From positions 1 to 64,000 of the forward strand of contig NZ_JANIBL010000005.1 of the NCBI RefSeq assembly GCF_024505055.1: a stretch of 64,000 nucleotides of DNA, written 5' to 3'. A program made the position numbers and the translations under genes. Below are positions 52,294-63,621 of this stretch, in pieces. The DNA is from Methylomonas rosea. Lineage in GTDB: Bacteria > Pseudomonadota > Gammaproteobacteria > Methylococcales > Methylomonadaceae. Position 1 is the stretch's first letter, and each line of letters starts with the position of its first letter. Under the pieces are notes generated by a model. The model was not told the DNA's origin. It was given only the letters and a program-made list of their open reading frames with translations, and made no database searches.

Positions 52294-53205
52294 TCAATTA
52301 CGATTGCCCGGCGGCATCTTTTCTCTGAGTTTTAAGAAGCGCTGATAGCGTTCTGTGGCGATCTCACCGGTTTCCACTGCTAAGCGCACCGCGCAATCCT
52401 TGTCGTTGACATGCCGACAGTCGTTGAAGCGGCATTTGGGAATGTAAGGCTGAAACTCTCTATAACCCCAAGCCAGTTGTCCTTCCGACAAACCTGCCAA
52501 GCCAAATATCGCGACGCCGGGGCTGTCGATTAAATCGCCGCCTCCGGGTAAATGGTAAAGCGTCGCAGCCGTGGTGGTATGGCGGCCGTGGCGAGTGATT
52601 TCCGAGACGCTGTTGATTTTTAAATTGCGCTCCGGCAATAGCGCGTTGGTCAAGGACGATTTGCCTACCCCGGATTGGCCGGCGAACATGCTGGTGCGCT
52701 GTGCCAAAACCTCTTGCAAGCCGTCGATGCCGATTTTTTGATTCGCGCTGACTCTGTGTAGGCTGTAGCCTAAGTTTTGATAGTAGGCCAATCCTGCTTC
52801 GACAGCTGCTGACAGCGGCAGATCGACTTTATTCAGCACCAGTGCCGCATCGATATTGCAGTTTTCGCAGATTGCCAGATATTGATCCAGCAGCAAAAAA
52901 TCGCATTCCGGTTCGGCGGCGAAGACGATGAATATAGTATCCAGATTGGCCGCTACCGGCCGCGTGTCGTTGCCGCGACTGGGACGCTGCAACACCGAGC
53001 GCCTGGGCAGTATTTGCTCGATGCGGCCTTGTTCGGGGGAGGACATGGAAAGCATCACCCGGTCGCCGACGACCACGGTGTCCAGTTTGCGTAAAGTCTG
53101 GCAAAGTACGAGTTGCTCGGCAGCTTTGCCTGCATCGTCGCCAACCTCGACGGCGATGCCTTTGCCGAGATGGGCGACCACCAAACCCTGGTGCAGGTCT
53201 GCCAT
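52294..53205 (-). CDS. rsgA: Ribosome small subunit-dependent GTPase A
   Basis: 303 residues. An N-terminal OB fold is followed by a circularly permuted GTPase with NKVD (G4) before GQSGVGKSSLTNAL (G1) and DSPGV (G3), and a C-terminal zinc site (C-x4-C-x5-H-x5-C in CRFNDCRHVNDKDC). It helps the last steps of 30S assembly. The ATG at 53205 overlaps the TGA of the upstream protease gene. The order protease - rsgA, divergent from orn, is conserved in gammaproteobacteria. Confidence 0.95.
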   Translation of the reverse strand: MADLHQGLVVAHLGKGIAVEVGDDAGKAAEQLVLCQTLRKLDTVVVGDRVMLSMSSPEQGRIEQILPRRSVLQRPSRGNDTRPVAANLDTIFIVFAAEPECDFLLLDQYLAICENCNIDAALVLNKVDLPLSAAVEAGLAYYQNLGYSLHRVSANQKIGIDGLQEVLAQRTSMFAGQSGVGKSSLTNALLPERNLKINSVSEITRHGRHTTTAATLYHLPGGGDLIDSPGVAIFGLAGLSEGQLAWGYREFQPYIPKCRFNDCRHVNDKDCAVRLAVETGEIATERYQRFLKLREKMPPGNRN

Positions 53206-54455
53206 CAGGCGGACTGCATCTTTTCTTCGATATGCGCTATGCGGATCGCGGCAGGCGGATGGCTGTAGTGGAATGCGGAGTACAAAGGATCGGGTGTCAG
53301 GGTGCTGGCGTTTTCTTCGTAAAGTTTCACCAAACCGCTAATCATTTTGCTGCCTTGGGCGTTACGGGTCGCAAAGTCGTCGGCTTCGAACTCAAATTTG
53401 CGTTGAAAATAGGCGCTGATTGGCTGCATGAAGGTGGTAAAGACTGGTGACACCAGCATAAACAGCAAAAGCGCCGCGGCATTTGAGTGAGTGCTGACAC
53501 CCAAACCGTCGAAAAACCAGTCCTGGGTGATCAACCAGCCTAACACCGCAAAGCTGATCAGGGTCATTACCGACGACGCCACCAGCATTTTGATGGTGTG
53601 TTTGCATTTGAAATGACCCAACTCGTGCGCCAGCACCGCTTCCAGTTCTTCCTCATCCAGCGAATTCACCAGAGTGTCGAAAAACACGATGCGCTTGTTA
53701 TTACCCAGGCCGGTGAAATAAGCATTGCCGTGACCGGAGCGGCGCGAGCCGTCCATGATGAAAATGCCTTGGCTGTTAAAGCCGCAACGTTCCAATAATC
53801 CTTGAATGCGTTGCTTTAAGGAACCTTCCTGCATCGGCTCGAATTTGTTGAATAGCGGCGCGATTACGGTCGGAAACAGCCAGCTCATCAACAGTGAAAA
53901 ACTCATGATGATGGCCCAAGCATAGAGCCACCACAGGCTGCCGATGCTGTCCATTACCCACAGAATCAGAGCCAGAATCGGCAAACCGATCACCAGCGTC
54001 AAGCCCATGGACATCAGTTGGTCTTTCACGAACTGCGGCAGTTTGCTTTTATTGAAGCCGTATTTTTCTTCGATGACAAAGGTTTGGTACAAGCTGAACG
54101 GGATTTCAATCACGGTCATCAGCAGAAAAATGCTGGCCATTGAGAACAAGCTGGCCATCAGTGGCGATAAATCGAAGGTCGACCAGAAATCGAAAACCAG
54201 GCTGATGCCGCCACCCAAGGTCAGCGCCAGCAGAAATATCATGCCGACCACGCTGTCGATGTCGCCCAGTTTGCTCTTCTCTATGGTGTAATCGGCGGCC
54301 TTTTGGTGCGCGCTGAGCGATACCCGGTCCTGAAAGGCGGTCGGCACCTGTTCACGATGCTGTAAAACATAGGATTTCTGGCGCATTGCCAGCCAGAATT
54401 GGATGCCGTAGGAAAGGACTAAAGCCGCTAAAAAAATGCCAGTAAACGTGTTCAT
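53205..54455 (-). CDS. Ste24/CAAX-type M48 metalloprotease, inner membrane
   Basis: 416 residues from the ATG at 54455 with about seven membrane helices. The zinc motif is VLAHELGHFKCKH and the third ligand lies in FEFEADDFA. IFIMDGSRRSGHGNAYFTGLGNNKRIVFFDTLV is the family pattern. Eukaryotic relatives cut prenylated CAAX proteins; bacterial members probably degrade membrane proteins. It is coupled to rsgA by ATGA and faces orn with an 80-bp gap. Confidence 0.92.
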   Translation of the reverse strand: MNTFTGIFLAALVLSYGIQFWLAMRQKSYVLQHREQVPTAFQDRVSLSAHQKAADYTIEKSKLGDIDSVVGMIFLLALTLGGGISLVFDFWSTFDLSPLMASLFSMASIFLLMTVIEIPFSLYQTFVIEEKYGFNKSKLPQFVKDQLMSMGLTLVIGLPILALILWVMDSIGSLWWLYAWAIIMSFSLLMSWLFPTVIAPLFNKFEPMQEGSLKQRIQGLLERCGFNSQGIFIMDGSRRSGHGNAYFTGLGNNKRIVFFDTLVNSLDEEELEAVLAHELGHFKCKHTIKMLVASSVMTLISFAVLGWLITQDWFFDGLGVSTHSNAAALLLFMLVSPVFTTFMQPISAYFQRKFEFEADDFATRNAQGSKMISGLVKLYEENASTLTPDPLYSAFHYSHPPAAIRIAHIEEKMQSA

Positions 54456-54538
54456 CAAGCCTATGTGGGTGGGGTTAACAATTAGCGGTACAGATTAGCT
54501 AATGCTACAATTTGCCGCAACATTATTAATACCATGGA

Positions 54539-55089
54539 ATGAAAATGGCTCAAGATGCCGACAATCTTATCTGGATCGATCTGGAAATGACAGGCTTGGA
54601 TCCTGATAACGATCTGATCATCGAAATCGCCACGGTGGTGACCGACAAAAATCTGCAAATCCTCGCCGAAGGGCCGGTGATGGCTGTGCATCAATCCGAT
54701 GCGGCTCTGGCGGCTATGGACGACTGGAATCAGCAACATCACGGTCAATCCGGATTGATTCAACGGGTCAAGGATTCAAAAATCGATGCCGCCGAAGCAG
54801 AGGCTAGGATCATCGCGTTTTTGCAAGAATGGGTGCCTGCCAAAACCTCACCAATATGCGGCAACAGCATCTGTCAGGATCGGCGATTTCTCTACCGTTA
54901 CATGCCCAAATTGGAAGCGTTTTTCCATTACCGCAATCTGGATGTGTCTACCGTCAAGGAACTGGCCGCACGTTGGGCGCCGCAACTGAAGGACGGCTTT
55001 AACAAGCAGGCCTCGCACAAGGCCCTGGACGACATTATCGAGTCCATCGAAGAACTGCGATACTACCGGGAAACGTTCTTTAAATACTG

Positions 55090-55090
<1 letters not shown>
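54539..55090 (+). CDS. orn: Oligoribonuclease
   Basis: 183 residues, DEDDh exonuclease: [22 protein letters not shown] (first DE), the [18 protein letters not shown] aspartate region, and [19 protein letters not shown] with the histidine and last aspartate. It degrades di- to pentaribonucleotides, including pGpG, the breakdown product of cyclic di-GMP made by EAL enzymes such as the one in this window. The first ATG at 54539 or the one two codons later may be used. Its stop overlaps the crcB-like start. Confidence 0.96.
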
Positions 55091-57109
<2,019 letters not shown>

Positions 57110-57270
57110 CTTACAAATCATCGGGTCTTTGGCGGCGAGTAAATAGTTTGGATGCGAAACTATCATGAGTTATCATCGCTGCCGAGGCCGTTAAAACTGG
57201 CAAAATCAATAGCTTGCCAAATTAGTCGCCGCCTCGACAATTCAATAATTATAAGAGGAGGGGTAAAAAA

Positions 57271-57660
57271 ATGAGTGAAGCAAACCAAGTACAAGGACCA
57301 TCGTTGTATGAGCGCATTGGTGGCGATGCGGCAGTCAACGCCGCTGTCGATGTGTTCTACGGCAAAGTGCTGGATGACTACCGGATCAACCGCTTCTTCG
57401 CAAAAACCGATATGCCTAAGCAGGTTGAGCATCTGAAAGCCTTTATGACGGTAGCCTTCGGTGGCCCAAACAACTATACGGGGCGGTCCTTACGGGACGG
57501 TCATGCCCGCTTGGTCACCATGGGCTTGAATGACTCGCATTACGACGCCGTTATGGAGCATTTGGGCGCTACCTTACACGAACTGAATGTGCCGGAAGAT
57601 CTGATCTCGGAAGCTGCCGCACTGGTGGAAAGTGTTAGAGGCGAAGTGCTGGGTAAATAG
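57271..57660 (+). CDS. glbN: Group I truncated haemoglobin (trHbN type)
   Basis: 129 residues, 2-on-2 globin. SLYERIGGDAAVNAAVDVFYGKVLDD is the pre-A/A/B region, with Y at B10; the proximal histidine is in LRDGHARL, and the double glycine in AFGGPNNYTG is typical. A strong AGAGGAGGGG site precedes the ATG. Group I globins detoxify nitric oxide or bind oxygen; they are common in methanotrophs and nitrogen fixers. Promoter control by FNR or nitric oxide is not visible. Confidence 0.93.
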   Translation: MSEANQVQGPSLYERIGGDAAVNAAVDVFYGKVLDDYRINRFFAKTDMPKQVEHLKAFMTVAFGGPNNYTGRSLRDGHARLVTMGLNDSHYDAVMEHLGATLHELNVPEDLISEAAALVESVRGEVLGK

Positions 57661-57668
57661 ATTGGGTT

Positions 57669-57710
57669 CCGCTACCCTGTTAGAGCGATACAAACCTAAC
57701 AAGGTGGCGG
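57669..57710. terminator. Bidirectional terminator-like hairpin between globin and chemoreceptor genes
   Basis: CCGCTACCCTGTTAG (57669-57683) and CTAACAAGGTGGCGG (57696-57710) pair at 13 of 15 positions around a 12-base loop. It lies between two converging genes; the T tract is weak on both sides. Confidence 0.45.
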
Positions 57711-57726
57711 ATTCTCTTGGCTAGAT

Positions 57727-59751
57727 CTATAGTTTGAATTGTTTGGTTAGTTTCTGTAAGTTTTCCGCTAGCTGATTTAGCTGGCGCGCTTCGGCGGTAG
57801 TTTGATTCGCTCCGTTACTTGTCTGTTCCGAGAGACTGGTGATGTGGACGATATTTCGATTGATTTCCTCCGTCACCGCCGTTTGTTCTTCGGCCGAGCT
57901 GGCAATTTGCAAGTTCATCGCATCGATGGTTTCCACCGATTGGCTAATCGCTTCCAGGGATTGCATTGCTTCCCGAGACTTTTCCACCCCTTCATGCGCT
58001 TGCGAACGGCTTTGTTGCATGACGGTGACGGCTTCGCGCGATCCAGTCTGTAATGTGACTATCATGTTTTCGATCACCGCCGTCGATTCCTGAGTACGGC
58101 TTGCCAGGTTGCGGACTTCATCCGCCACCACCGCAAAACCGCGGCCGTGTTCGCCGGCACGGGCGGCTTCAATCGCGGCGTTCAATGCCAATAAGTTAGT
58201 TTGTTCGGCGATACTTTTAATCACGTCAACTAAAGAGCCTATTGACTCGCTGCTTTTTTCCAAACTCTGAATCACATTGGCAGCGGCTTCAACGTCTCTA
58301 GCCAATTGGCTGATCGATAAGGTGGCGCTCGCTACGACGTGTTTGCCGTTTTTCGCCTGTTCGTTAGCATTGCTGGCGGCCTGGGCCGCGGTATTAGTGG
58401 TACTGGCCACATTCTGGATGGTGGCACTCATTTCATTCACTGCGGTAGCGACCGAAGTGGTCTCTTCGCGTTGCCGATCAAGATGAATGGCGCTCTGGCC
58501 GGCAACGGTATAGACCTTTTGCGCCGAAGTATGCAATTCGGCGCTGGTATGAATGATTTCTTTGAGTAAAGCCGAGCTGGTGTCTATCATGGCATTGAAG
58601 TTTTCCGCAATTTCCCGCATTTCATCGTTCGAATCAATGTGTACTCTGGCGCTTAGGTCGTTTTGGGCAACGAGTTTAGTCGCGGTATTTATTGCCATAA
58701 TGTTGCGGCTGATCGACTGAGTTAAGCCCAGCAACAGCAAAATTACCACGAGTAAAACCCCCAGCAAGCCGGCCAACGTCAGTTGTAGAAAGCGGTCGGC
58801 TGAGGCGCTACGGCTTTGGAAAATAACGTCAAGCTTATCTATCAGCTCGTTATAGAGCTGGTATGACTGGGTAATCGCTTGAGTGGAGATGTCGAATACG
58901 GTGTTGCTATCAACGGAAATGGTTTCGCTTTCGATCAATTGCTGCCGTAATAGAGAGAGCATGGATTGCAAAGCTTTTTGATAGCTTTCGTTGGTTCCGC
59001 GCACACTTCGGCCAACCTCTGGGTTTTCTGCAAATGCCACCTCAAGGCCTTCATCCACTTTGCTGGCATGCGTTTCTATGTTGGCGATCAAGATCAATAA
59101 TTTGGTCAATAGTTGCGGAGTGTAGCTGCCTTTGGCTGCAATTCCGGATGCCAGCGCCCGCGCTTGCCCCATTACTTCTATCAATTCGGGTAAGTCGGCT
59201 GTCAGCGCGAAACCCATATGAAAACTATCGAGCTGCGGGTCGAGAATGATTCCGGAGGTGTTCGAAATATGGTTTAGCAGCTTTAAACCATCGGCCACCA
59301 ACAAATTATGTGCTGCTATCGTCGCACTTAACTCTTGATCCATGGCGTGTATTTTGATGTCGTTCCATTGTTGGTTGAGCTTGGCGAGCATGCCGTCGGT
59401 GTGCAATGTGCCCTTCAACTCGCGGTCCACTCTTTCAAGTTCGGCAAAATCACCATCTATCTCTTCGCGTTTGTTAAAGATCCGTTCCTTGAATTGTGTA
59501 GCGCCGTTTCGAAACGCGTTGGTCATGCCCCGATGCTGCTGTATATGTTCTATTGGCGTCCTCAGGGCTGCGATGTAGCGCAAACCGTAGCGTTCTTGTT
59601 CCAAAGAGTTGGTTTCCGTCCTAAACTGCTTGATCAAGGTGCCGGCCATGAACAGCATAGGGATTAGCACGACAGTGAACAATAAAGCGAATTTCGCCGG
59701 ATAGCGAAGTCTATCCATCAAAGCGATTGCAGGTGAAATTAGAAAATTCAT
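57727..59751 (-). CDS. Methyl-accepting chemotaxis protein
   Basis: 674 residues from the ATG at 59751 (AGGA upstream; a TTG two codons earlier is less likely). A first membrane helix (about 20-40), a long helical periplasmic sensor (about 45-315, with [27 protein letters not shown] and NIT-like features), a second helix (about 318-340), HAMP (about 342-395) and a long MCP signalling domain with the tip [25 protein letters not shown]. No C-terminal CheR/CheB-binding pentapeptide is present. The ligand is unknown. No che genes are nearby. Confidence 0.93.
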   Translation of the reverse strand: MNFLISPAIALMDRLRYPAKFALLFTVVLIPMLFMAGTLIKQFRTETNSLEQERYGLRYIAALRTPIEHIQQHRGMTNAFRNGATQFKERIFNKREEIDGDFAELERVDRELKGTLHTDGMLAKLNQQWNDIKIHAMDQELSATIAAHNLLVADGLKLLNHISNTSGIILDPQLDSFHMGFALTADLPELIEVMGQARALASGIAAKGSYTPQLLTKLLILIANIETHASKVDEGLEVAFAENPEVGRSVRGTNESYQKALQSMLSLLRQQLIESETISVDSNTVFDISTQAITQSYQLYNELIDKLDVIFQSRSASADRFLQLTLAGLLGVLLVVILLLLGLTQSISRNIMAINTATKLVAQNDLSARVHIDSNDEMREIAENFNAMIDTSSALLKEIIHTSAELHTSAQKVYTVAGQSAIHLDRQREETTSVATAVNEMSATIQNVASTTNTAAQAASNANEQAKNGKHVVASATLSISQLARDVEAAANVIQSLEKSSESIGSLVDVIKSIAEQTNLLALNAAIEAARAGEHGRGFAVVADEVRNLASRTQESTAVIENMIVTLQTGSREAVTVMQQSRSQAHEGVEKSREAMQSLEAISQSVETIDAMNLQIASSAEEQTAVTEEINRNIVHITSLSEQTSNGANQTTAEARQLNQLAENLQKLTKQFKL

Positions 59752-59880
59752 AGCCAAGATCCTAGCGGTGTTGTGCGGGGGGGCGAGTGTGTCGGCAACT
59801 ATAGTAGCTTTATGTGTTTTGGTGTAAGCCTCTAGTGAATTTAATCTGCTGCTTAATTCGGGGCAACCCGTTAAGGCGGT

Positions 59881-60156
59881 CTAAAGTCGGGCGATCAGTA
59901 GAATCGCCGCGGAAACAATCAGGCAGCTTCCTACCAGCCATGATCGAATGCGATGGGGTGATTTGGATGTCCGCAGTACAATAAAAGTTGTCAAGGATAG
60001 CAATAAGGTCGGATAGGCCAACAGGACCGCCAATTCCGATAGCTTAGCGATAGCGCCGGCGTTGGTCGCTTCAAAAGTGTAATAGCTGAAACAGCCTAAA
60101 CTTGGCAGCGCTATTATCAGGGCAAAAATCAATAACTTGTGACTGAGCTTGTTCAT
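59881..60156 (-). CDS. Small membrane protein, hypothetical (3 helices)
   Basis: 91 residues with three predicted membrane helices (about 9-27, 39-61 and 72-90) and short polar loops (RTSKSPHRIRS, inside by the positive-inside rule). No family recognised. It is separate from the chemoreceptor gene by about 120 bp and I see no clear operon partner. The regular helix spacing supports a real gene. Confidence 0.55.
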   Translation of the reverse strand: MNKLSHKLLIFALIIALPSLGCFSYYTFEATNAGAIAKLSELAVLLAYPTLLLSLTTFIVLRTSKSPHRIRSWLVGSCLIVSAAILLIARL

Positions 60157-60310
60157 GGCTTAAAGTTTGTTGTGGGGTTATCGAGAAACATATATCCAAC
60201 TTGGTAGTAAGCCGTTAACCGGAAAAAGTCTAATCTGTTGGATTGTGATTCGCTAAAATTCACAAATCGCTGTTGTTTTGATAAAGCCTAGCTCACTTTG
60301 GGGAGTAGTT

Positions 60311-61036
60311 ATGCCATACGATTCCGGTAATTGCCGAGCATTGATAACGTTCAGTCTGTGTTTTTGGCTATTGCCTTGCTCCTCCGCGGAGCTCACTCGA
60401 GAAGACGTTATCGCGCTTATTGCCGAAGCTGGCGCGCAGCGGCCCAAGCTAGCTAAAAAAGACCTGTCGGGCTTGGATTTATCCGGGATAGATTTTAATA
60501 AAGCCGACTTGTTTTCCGCCAATCTGGACGGTGTCAATCTCAAGGCGGCCAGATTAATCGGGGCTAATCTCAATCTTGCGCGCATGGGGAATGCGAATTT
60601 GCAGAATGCCGATTTATCTGCCGCGAGCCTATACGGTGTAACGATGGACTATGCCGACTTGTCCGGCGCCGACCTGAGTCGCAGCCGCGTGACGGGATCG
60701 CTGAACAATGTCAACTTAACCGGCGCTAAATTAAAACAGGCCAATTTAGGTCCCAATTCCGCAAGTCCACGACAACGACTCGATAAATTGGAAATGAACA
60801 ATGCGTTACTGAATGATGCGGATTTGAGTGGCGCTAATTTTAATTATGCGCTGATGGTCAACGCCTCGCTCCGCAACGCAGACTTAAGCGGCGGTCAGTT
60901 TATCTGGACGGACTTGTCCGGCGCCAATTTAGACGGTGCGACTATTGCCGGGGCGGATTTTAGGAGTGCCAAGTTTGATGACGCAAAGGTGGACAACGTA
61001 AAAGGGGCCGATACGGCCCTGGGCTTTAAAAAGTAA
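60311..61036 (+). CDS. Pentapeptide-repeat protein, secreted
   Basis: 241 residues from the ATG at 60311 behind GGGGAG. A signal peptide (ALITFSLCFWLLPCSSAE) precedes a short helix (EDVIALIAEAG) and then about 30 A(D/N)LxX repeats in two blocks (about 50-125 and 160-225), such as NKADLFSANLDGVNLKAARLIGANL split by a non-repeat loop, PNSASPRQRLDKLEM. These fold as a right-handed quadrilateral beta-helix. Periplasmic pentapeptide proteins have no general function. It converges on the ApaH-like gene. Confidence 0.85.
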   Translation: MPYDSGNCRALITFSLCFWLLPCSSAELTREDVIALIAEAGAQRPKLAKKDLSGLDLSGIDFNKADLFSANLDGVNLKAARLIGANLNLARMGNANLQNADLSAASLYGVTMDYADLSGADLSRSRVTGSLNNVNLTGAKLKQANLGPNSASPRQRLDKLEMNNALLNDADLSGANFNYALMVNASLRNADLSGGQFIWTDLSGANLDGATIAGADFRSAKFDDAKVDNVKGADTALGFKK

Positions 61037-61073
61037 GCTTAAGCCTGCTTGTCAGCGCTACGGCCTGAAGATC

Positions 61074-61856
61074 TTAAGGTGTTACCGCGATTGTTGCGGT
61101 GGGCGTCGATAATTGTAGCGCCGACAGCGCGGCCAAAGGGTGGAAGCCGGCGTAAACACTGTCGGCAAAGTGCGCGTCATCGGCAAAAACCACGTTCAAT
61201 TGCGATGTTAGCCGGTTGGGTACTCGATACCAGGGCATTAAGCCGGCCGGTTGAGAATCGATTGGGCCTGTTGCTTTGAAATCCAGCTTGCCTTGCTCGT
61301 TGCAATACGCCATTTGCGTGTAAGCATTGGCAATAAAATTCAGCCGTTTCCAGCCGCGCAGTTTGGCATGCCAGCGCGATTGGTCTTGCTTGCGGTTTTC
61401 CAGAAACGCCGCGTAATTGCTTCCTGATAAAACCGATTCCACTTCATACGCAAAGGTCAAGGCTTGGCTGAAAGTCCATTCGGCAGGAAGACCGGCATTT
61501 ACCAAGGTGAAATTAAGTTTGGAATCGTGATGAATCAGGCTGCGCAGCCGCAGCCATTTCAATAACTCGTCCCGGTCCGGTGCGTTAAGAATTTCAGCCA
61601 ACGTATCGTCCGGACCCAATTGGGCGTAGCCGAGCGCAACGCTGAGGAGATGGAGTTCTTGTTTGCCCAATACCACGACCGCCGCCTTGCCCAGGCTTTT
61701 AACGTAACGCAGCACTTGCAAAGAGTCCGGCCCCTGATTGACGAGATTGCCGGCAAACCACAGCCGGTCTGCCAACGGATCGAAGCCGATGGTTGTCAGC
61801 AGTTGCATCAGTGTCCGGTAATCGCCGTTTACGCTGCCGATGGCATAGGTAGTCAT
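61074..61856 (-). CDS. ApaH-like diadenosine tetraphosphatase homologue lacking all catalytic residues
   Basis: 260 residues, collinear with E. coli ApaH in length and much of its sequence (DRLWF-G-LV, GPDSLQVLRYVKSLG, DELLKWLRLRSL, YEVESVLSG, RLNFIANAYTQMAYC). The metallophosphatase residues are all replaced: GDVHG is GSVNG (S8, N10), GDLVARG is GNLVNQG (N37, Q41), LGNHD is LGKQE (K65, Q66, E67), the AHAG histidine is asparagine (VNAG), and FGHW is FADD. No frameshift or stop is seen. It probably cannot bind the two metals or hydrolyse Ap4A; it may bind a nucleotide or a partner instead. It stands alone on the minus strand. Confidence 0.85.
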   Translation of the reverse strand: MTTYAIGSVNGDYRTLMQLLTTIGFDPLADRLWFAGNLVNQGPDSLQVLRYVKSLGKAAVVVLGKQELHLLSVALGYAQLGPDDTLAEILNAPDRDELLKWLRLRSLIHHDSKLNFTLVNAGLPAEWTFSQALTFAYEVESVLSGSNYAAFLENRKQDQSRWHAKLRGWKRLNFIANAYTQMAYCNEQGKLDFKATGPIDSQPAGLMPWYRVPNRLTSQLNVVFADDAHFADSVYAGFHPLAALSALQLSTPTATIAVTP

Positions 61857-62429
61857 AGGTATTTAAATTCTAAAGCACTGTCTGAATAAACGGTTGGCTA
61901 TGACCTAAAAGTCAGCGCACGCCGGATATTTCCAAATTACCGTTAAACCCTATCAATTTTAATGCCACCAGCCTTGGCGCCGGATTTCTGGAGCAGATTA
62001 TCCCGACAACTAACTGATTATTATCTGGAAATTGATTTCAAGACGGCGATATAGTCGCCGGTCTTAACGCGGTGATCTTGTTCGTTTCCCACAAATTAGT
62101 TGTTTTGCGGGGGAAATGTAAAGTAATCGACAGGTTTTGGTGCGGTGACTAGGGGCGGTAATCACGGCTGCTTGCCATGCTTGAAACGTCGTCACATTCG
62201 ACAGGGCGGAAAGGAATTTTCTATATGTAAAATCTATTGAAGCTATAAAAACAATCAATTTTATTTGTTATAAAGGTTTGTTCAGAATAGTCCCCAAGCT
62301 GGATCGGTTGAGTTCTCAATCAGATTTCCGGCGATTTATTAACCCGGTCCGTCAATACCGTTCAGTCGAAACGGAATGTCCGTAACAAATGGGACTGGGT
62401 TCATAACAATTATTACCAGGAGACTTTTC
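61857..62429. other. Intergenic region before a small secreted protein gene
   Basis: 573 bp. No gene is supported; a 64-codon open frame on the minus strand at 62064-62258 lacks a ribosome site and protein-like pattern. AGGAG at the right end belongs to the next gene. An A/T-rich stretch around 62220-62270 could hold its promoter. Confidence 0.45.
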
Positions 62430-62699
62430 ATGAAAACCTTAAACACCATCCAAGTTGCTGTTGTCCTTACTGCCGTTCTTGCCTCGACAAGTGCCCAAGC
62501 GCATGGTGATCGCATCACTTCCGGCAGTTTTTTTGATAATTGGGTTGCTGAAGTGGTTTACGATAATCCGGCGTATAACCGGGGCATGCATAGTTATCCC
62601 AATCCGCTTGCGCCGGTTGTGGTGGCTGAAAAAGATATAATTTATATCGACAAAGCCTATGGCCAAGCTATTTATAGCTATCCCAGAAATACCAAATGA
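62430..62699 (+). CDS. Small secreted protein, hypothetical
   Basis: 89 residues from the ATG at 62430 with CAGGAG upstream. The signal peptide (about 1-23, ending SAQA before HGD) is clear. The mature part is short, with VVYDNPAYNRGMHSYPNP and IIYIDKAYGQAIYSYPRN as an imperfect repeat (Y...AY--(G/A)--SYP). No family recognised; probably periplasmic or surface-associated. Confidence 0.75.
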   Translation: MKTLNTIQVAVVLTAVLASTSAQAHGDRITSGSFFDNWVAEVVYDNPAYNRGMHSYPNPLAPVVVAEKDIIYIDKAYGQAIYSYPRNTK

Positions 62700-62768
62700 G
62701 TTCAACCGCTGGCGGACGCCATCCGGTGTTCCGCCGGCAACTTACGAATACTGTTATTAACCCCATAG

Positions 62769-62828
62769 GTCCCGGTCATGCGGGAAGCCAGGATTATTAT
62801 TGGGCTCCCGCCTGCGCAGGAGCGACGA
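62769..62828. repeat. Intergenic palindromic repeat (CCTGCGCAGG core)
   Basis: CCCGGTCATGCGGGA and CTCCCGCCTGCGCAGGAG form two small hairpins around 62811-62820, of the common 'cccgcctgcgcgggaatgacg' type of dispersed repeat. A related CTTCGCGGGAATCACGG follows at about 62851. Confidence 0.45.
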
Positions 62829-62943
62829 TAATTTAGGGTCGGGTTGATAGGTTCTTGCCTTCGCGGGAATCACGGCTCAAGGGAGCTTAAAGGCCTGGTT
62901 AATAACTTTGAAAAATTGCCAAACTGTCGGCTTGCATAAGCGC

Positions 62944-63351
62944 TTACAAAGCCCTTACCAATAACACCGGCATCCAGGGGCTCACCAGCAACAGAAAGCC
63001 GGTAAACCAGATATCGAAGGTAGGGCGCAAGGCCGGGGCTTCGAGTTGGTCTGCGGACGGATTGCTAGGGGCGAATATTAATACCAAAGCGACCAATAGC
63101 ATCAGCGGCGGTGCGAATAAAAACCCCAGTAATATTCCCCAGGCCGAAGAACCAATGTCGCGGCTGCGTTTGATCATCGCCGATACCCCAAACAGGCCGC
63201 AGGCAAGGGCAATGACCAAATAAAACGGCACGGCATACTCGTCGGACGACCCGCTGGTCGTGATCTGAAGCGCATACAAGGGTAGCGCCAAAGCATTCAA
63301 CAAAGCAGGCAGCCCTAAAGCTATATATCGAGAGCGGTCGTAACGCAGCAT
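62944..63351 (-). CDS. DUF805-like inner membrane protein
   Basis: 135 residues with four predicted membrane helices. The middle, ALACGLFGVSAMIKRSRDIGSSAWGILLGFL, has the K/R-R--DIG-S-W pattern of the DUF805 family. No enzymatic function is known for the family. Single gene on the minus strand between two rightward genes. Confidence 0.75.
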   Translation of the reverse strand: MLRYDRSRYIALGLPALLNALALPLYALQITTSGSSDEYAVPFYLVIALACGLFGVSAMIKRSRDIGSSAWGILLGFLFAPPLMLLVALVLIFAPSNPSADQLEAPALRPTFDIWFTGFLLLVSPWMPVLLVRAL

Positions 63352-63621
63352 GGTTCTGTGTATTCCCTAAATTTGCAGTTAACGGGATCGTCTAGGGTAG
63401 CTCAGTGGCTGGCGATTGCCAATTTTTGTGTGTTTTTTGAATGTTTCGGTACGATTTGGATAATGCTCGGGCCCATGTGATAACTTTACCGACTCGCAAG
63501 ATTAGGTATGGTTTTAGCAGTTGCGGCAATGACCTTGACCGCTGCTGATACACTTACCACCAACCCGATAAGTGGGTTAACGTACCGCAAGTCAGTCGCA
63601 ATCCGGCAAGCAAAATGAACG

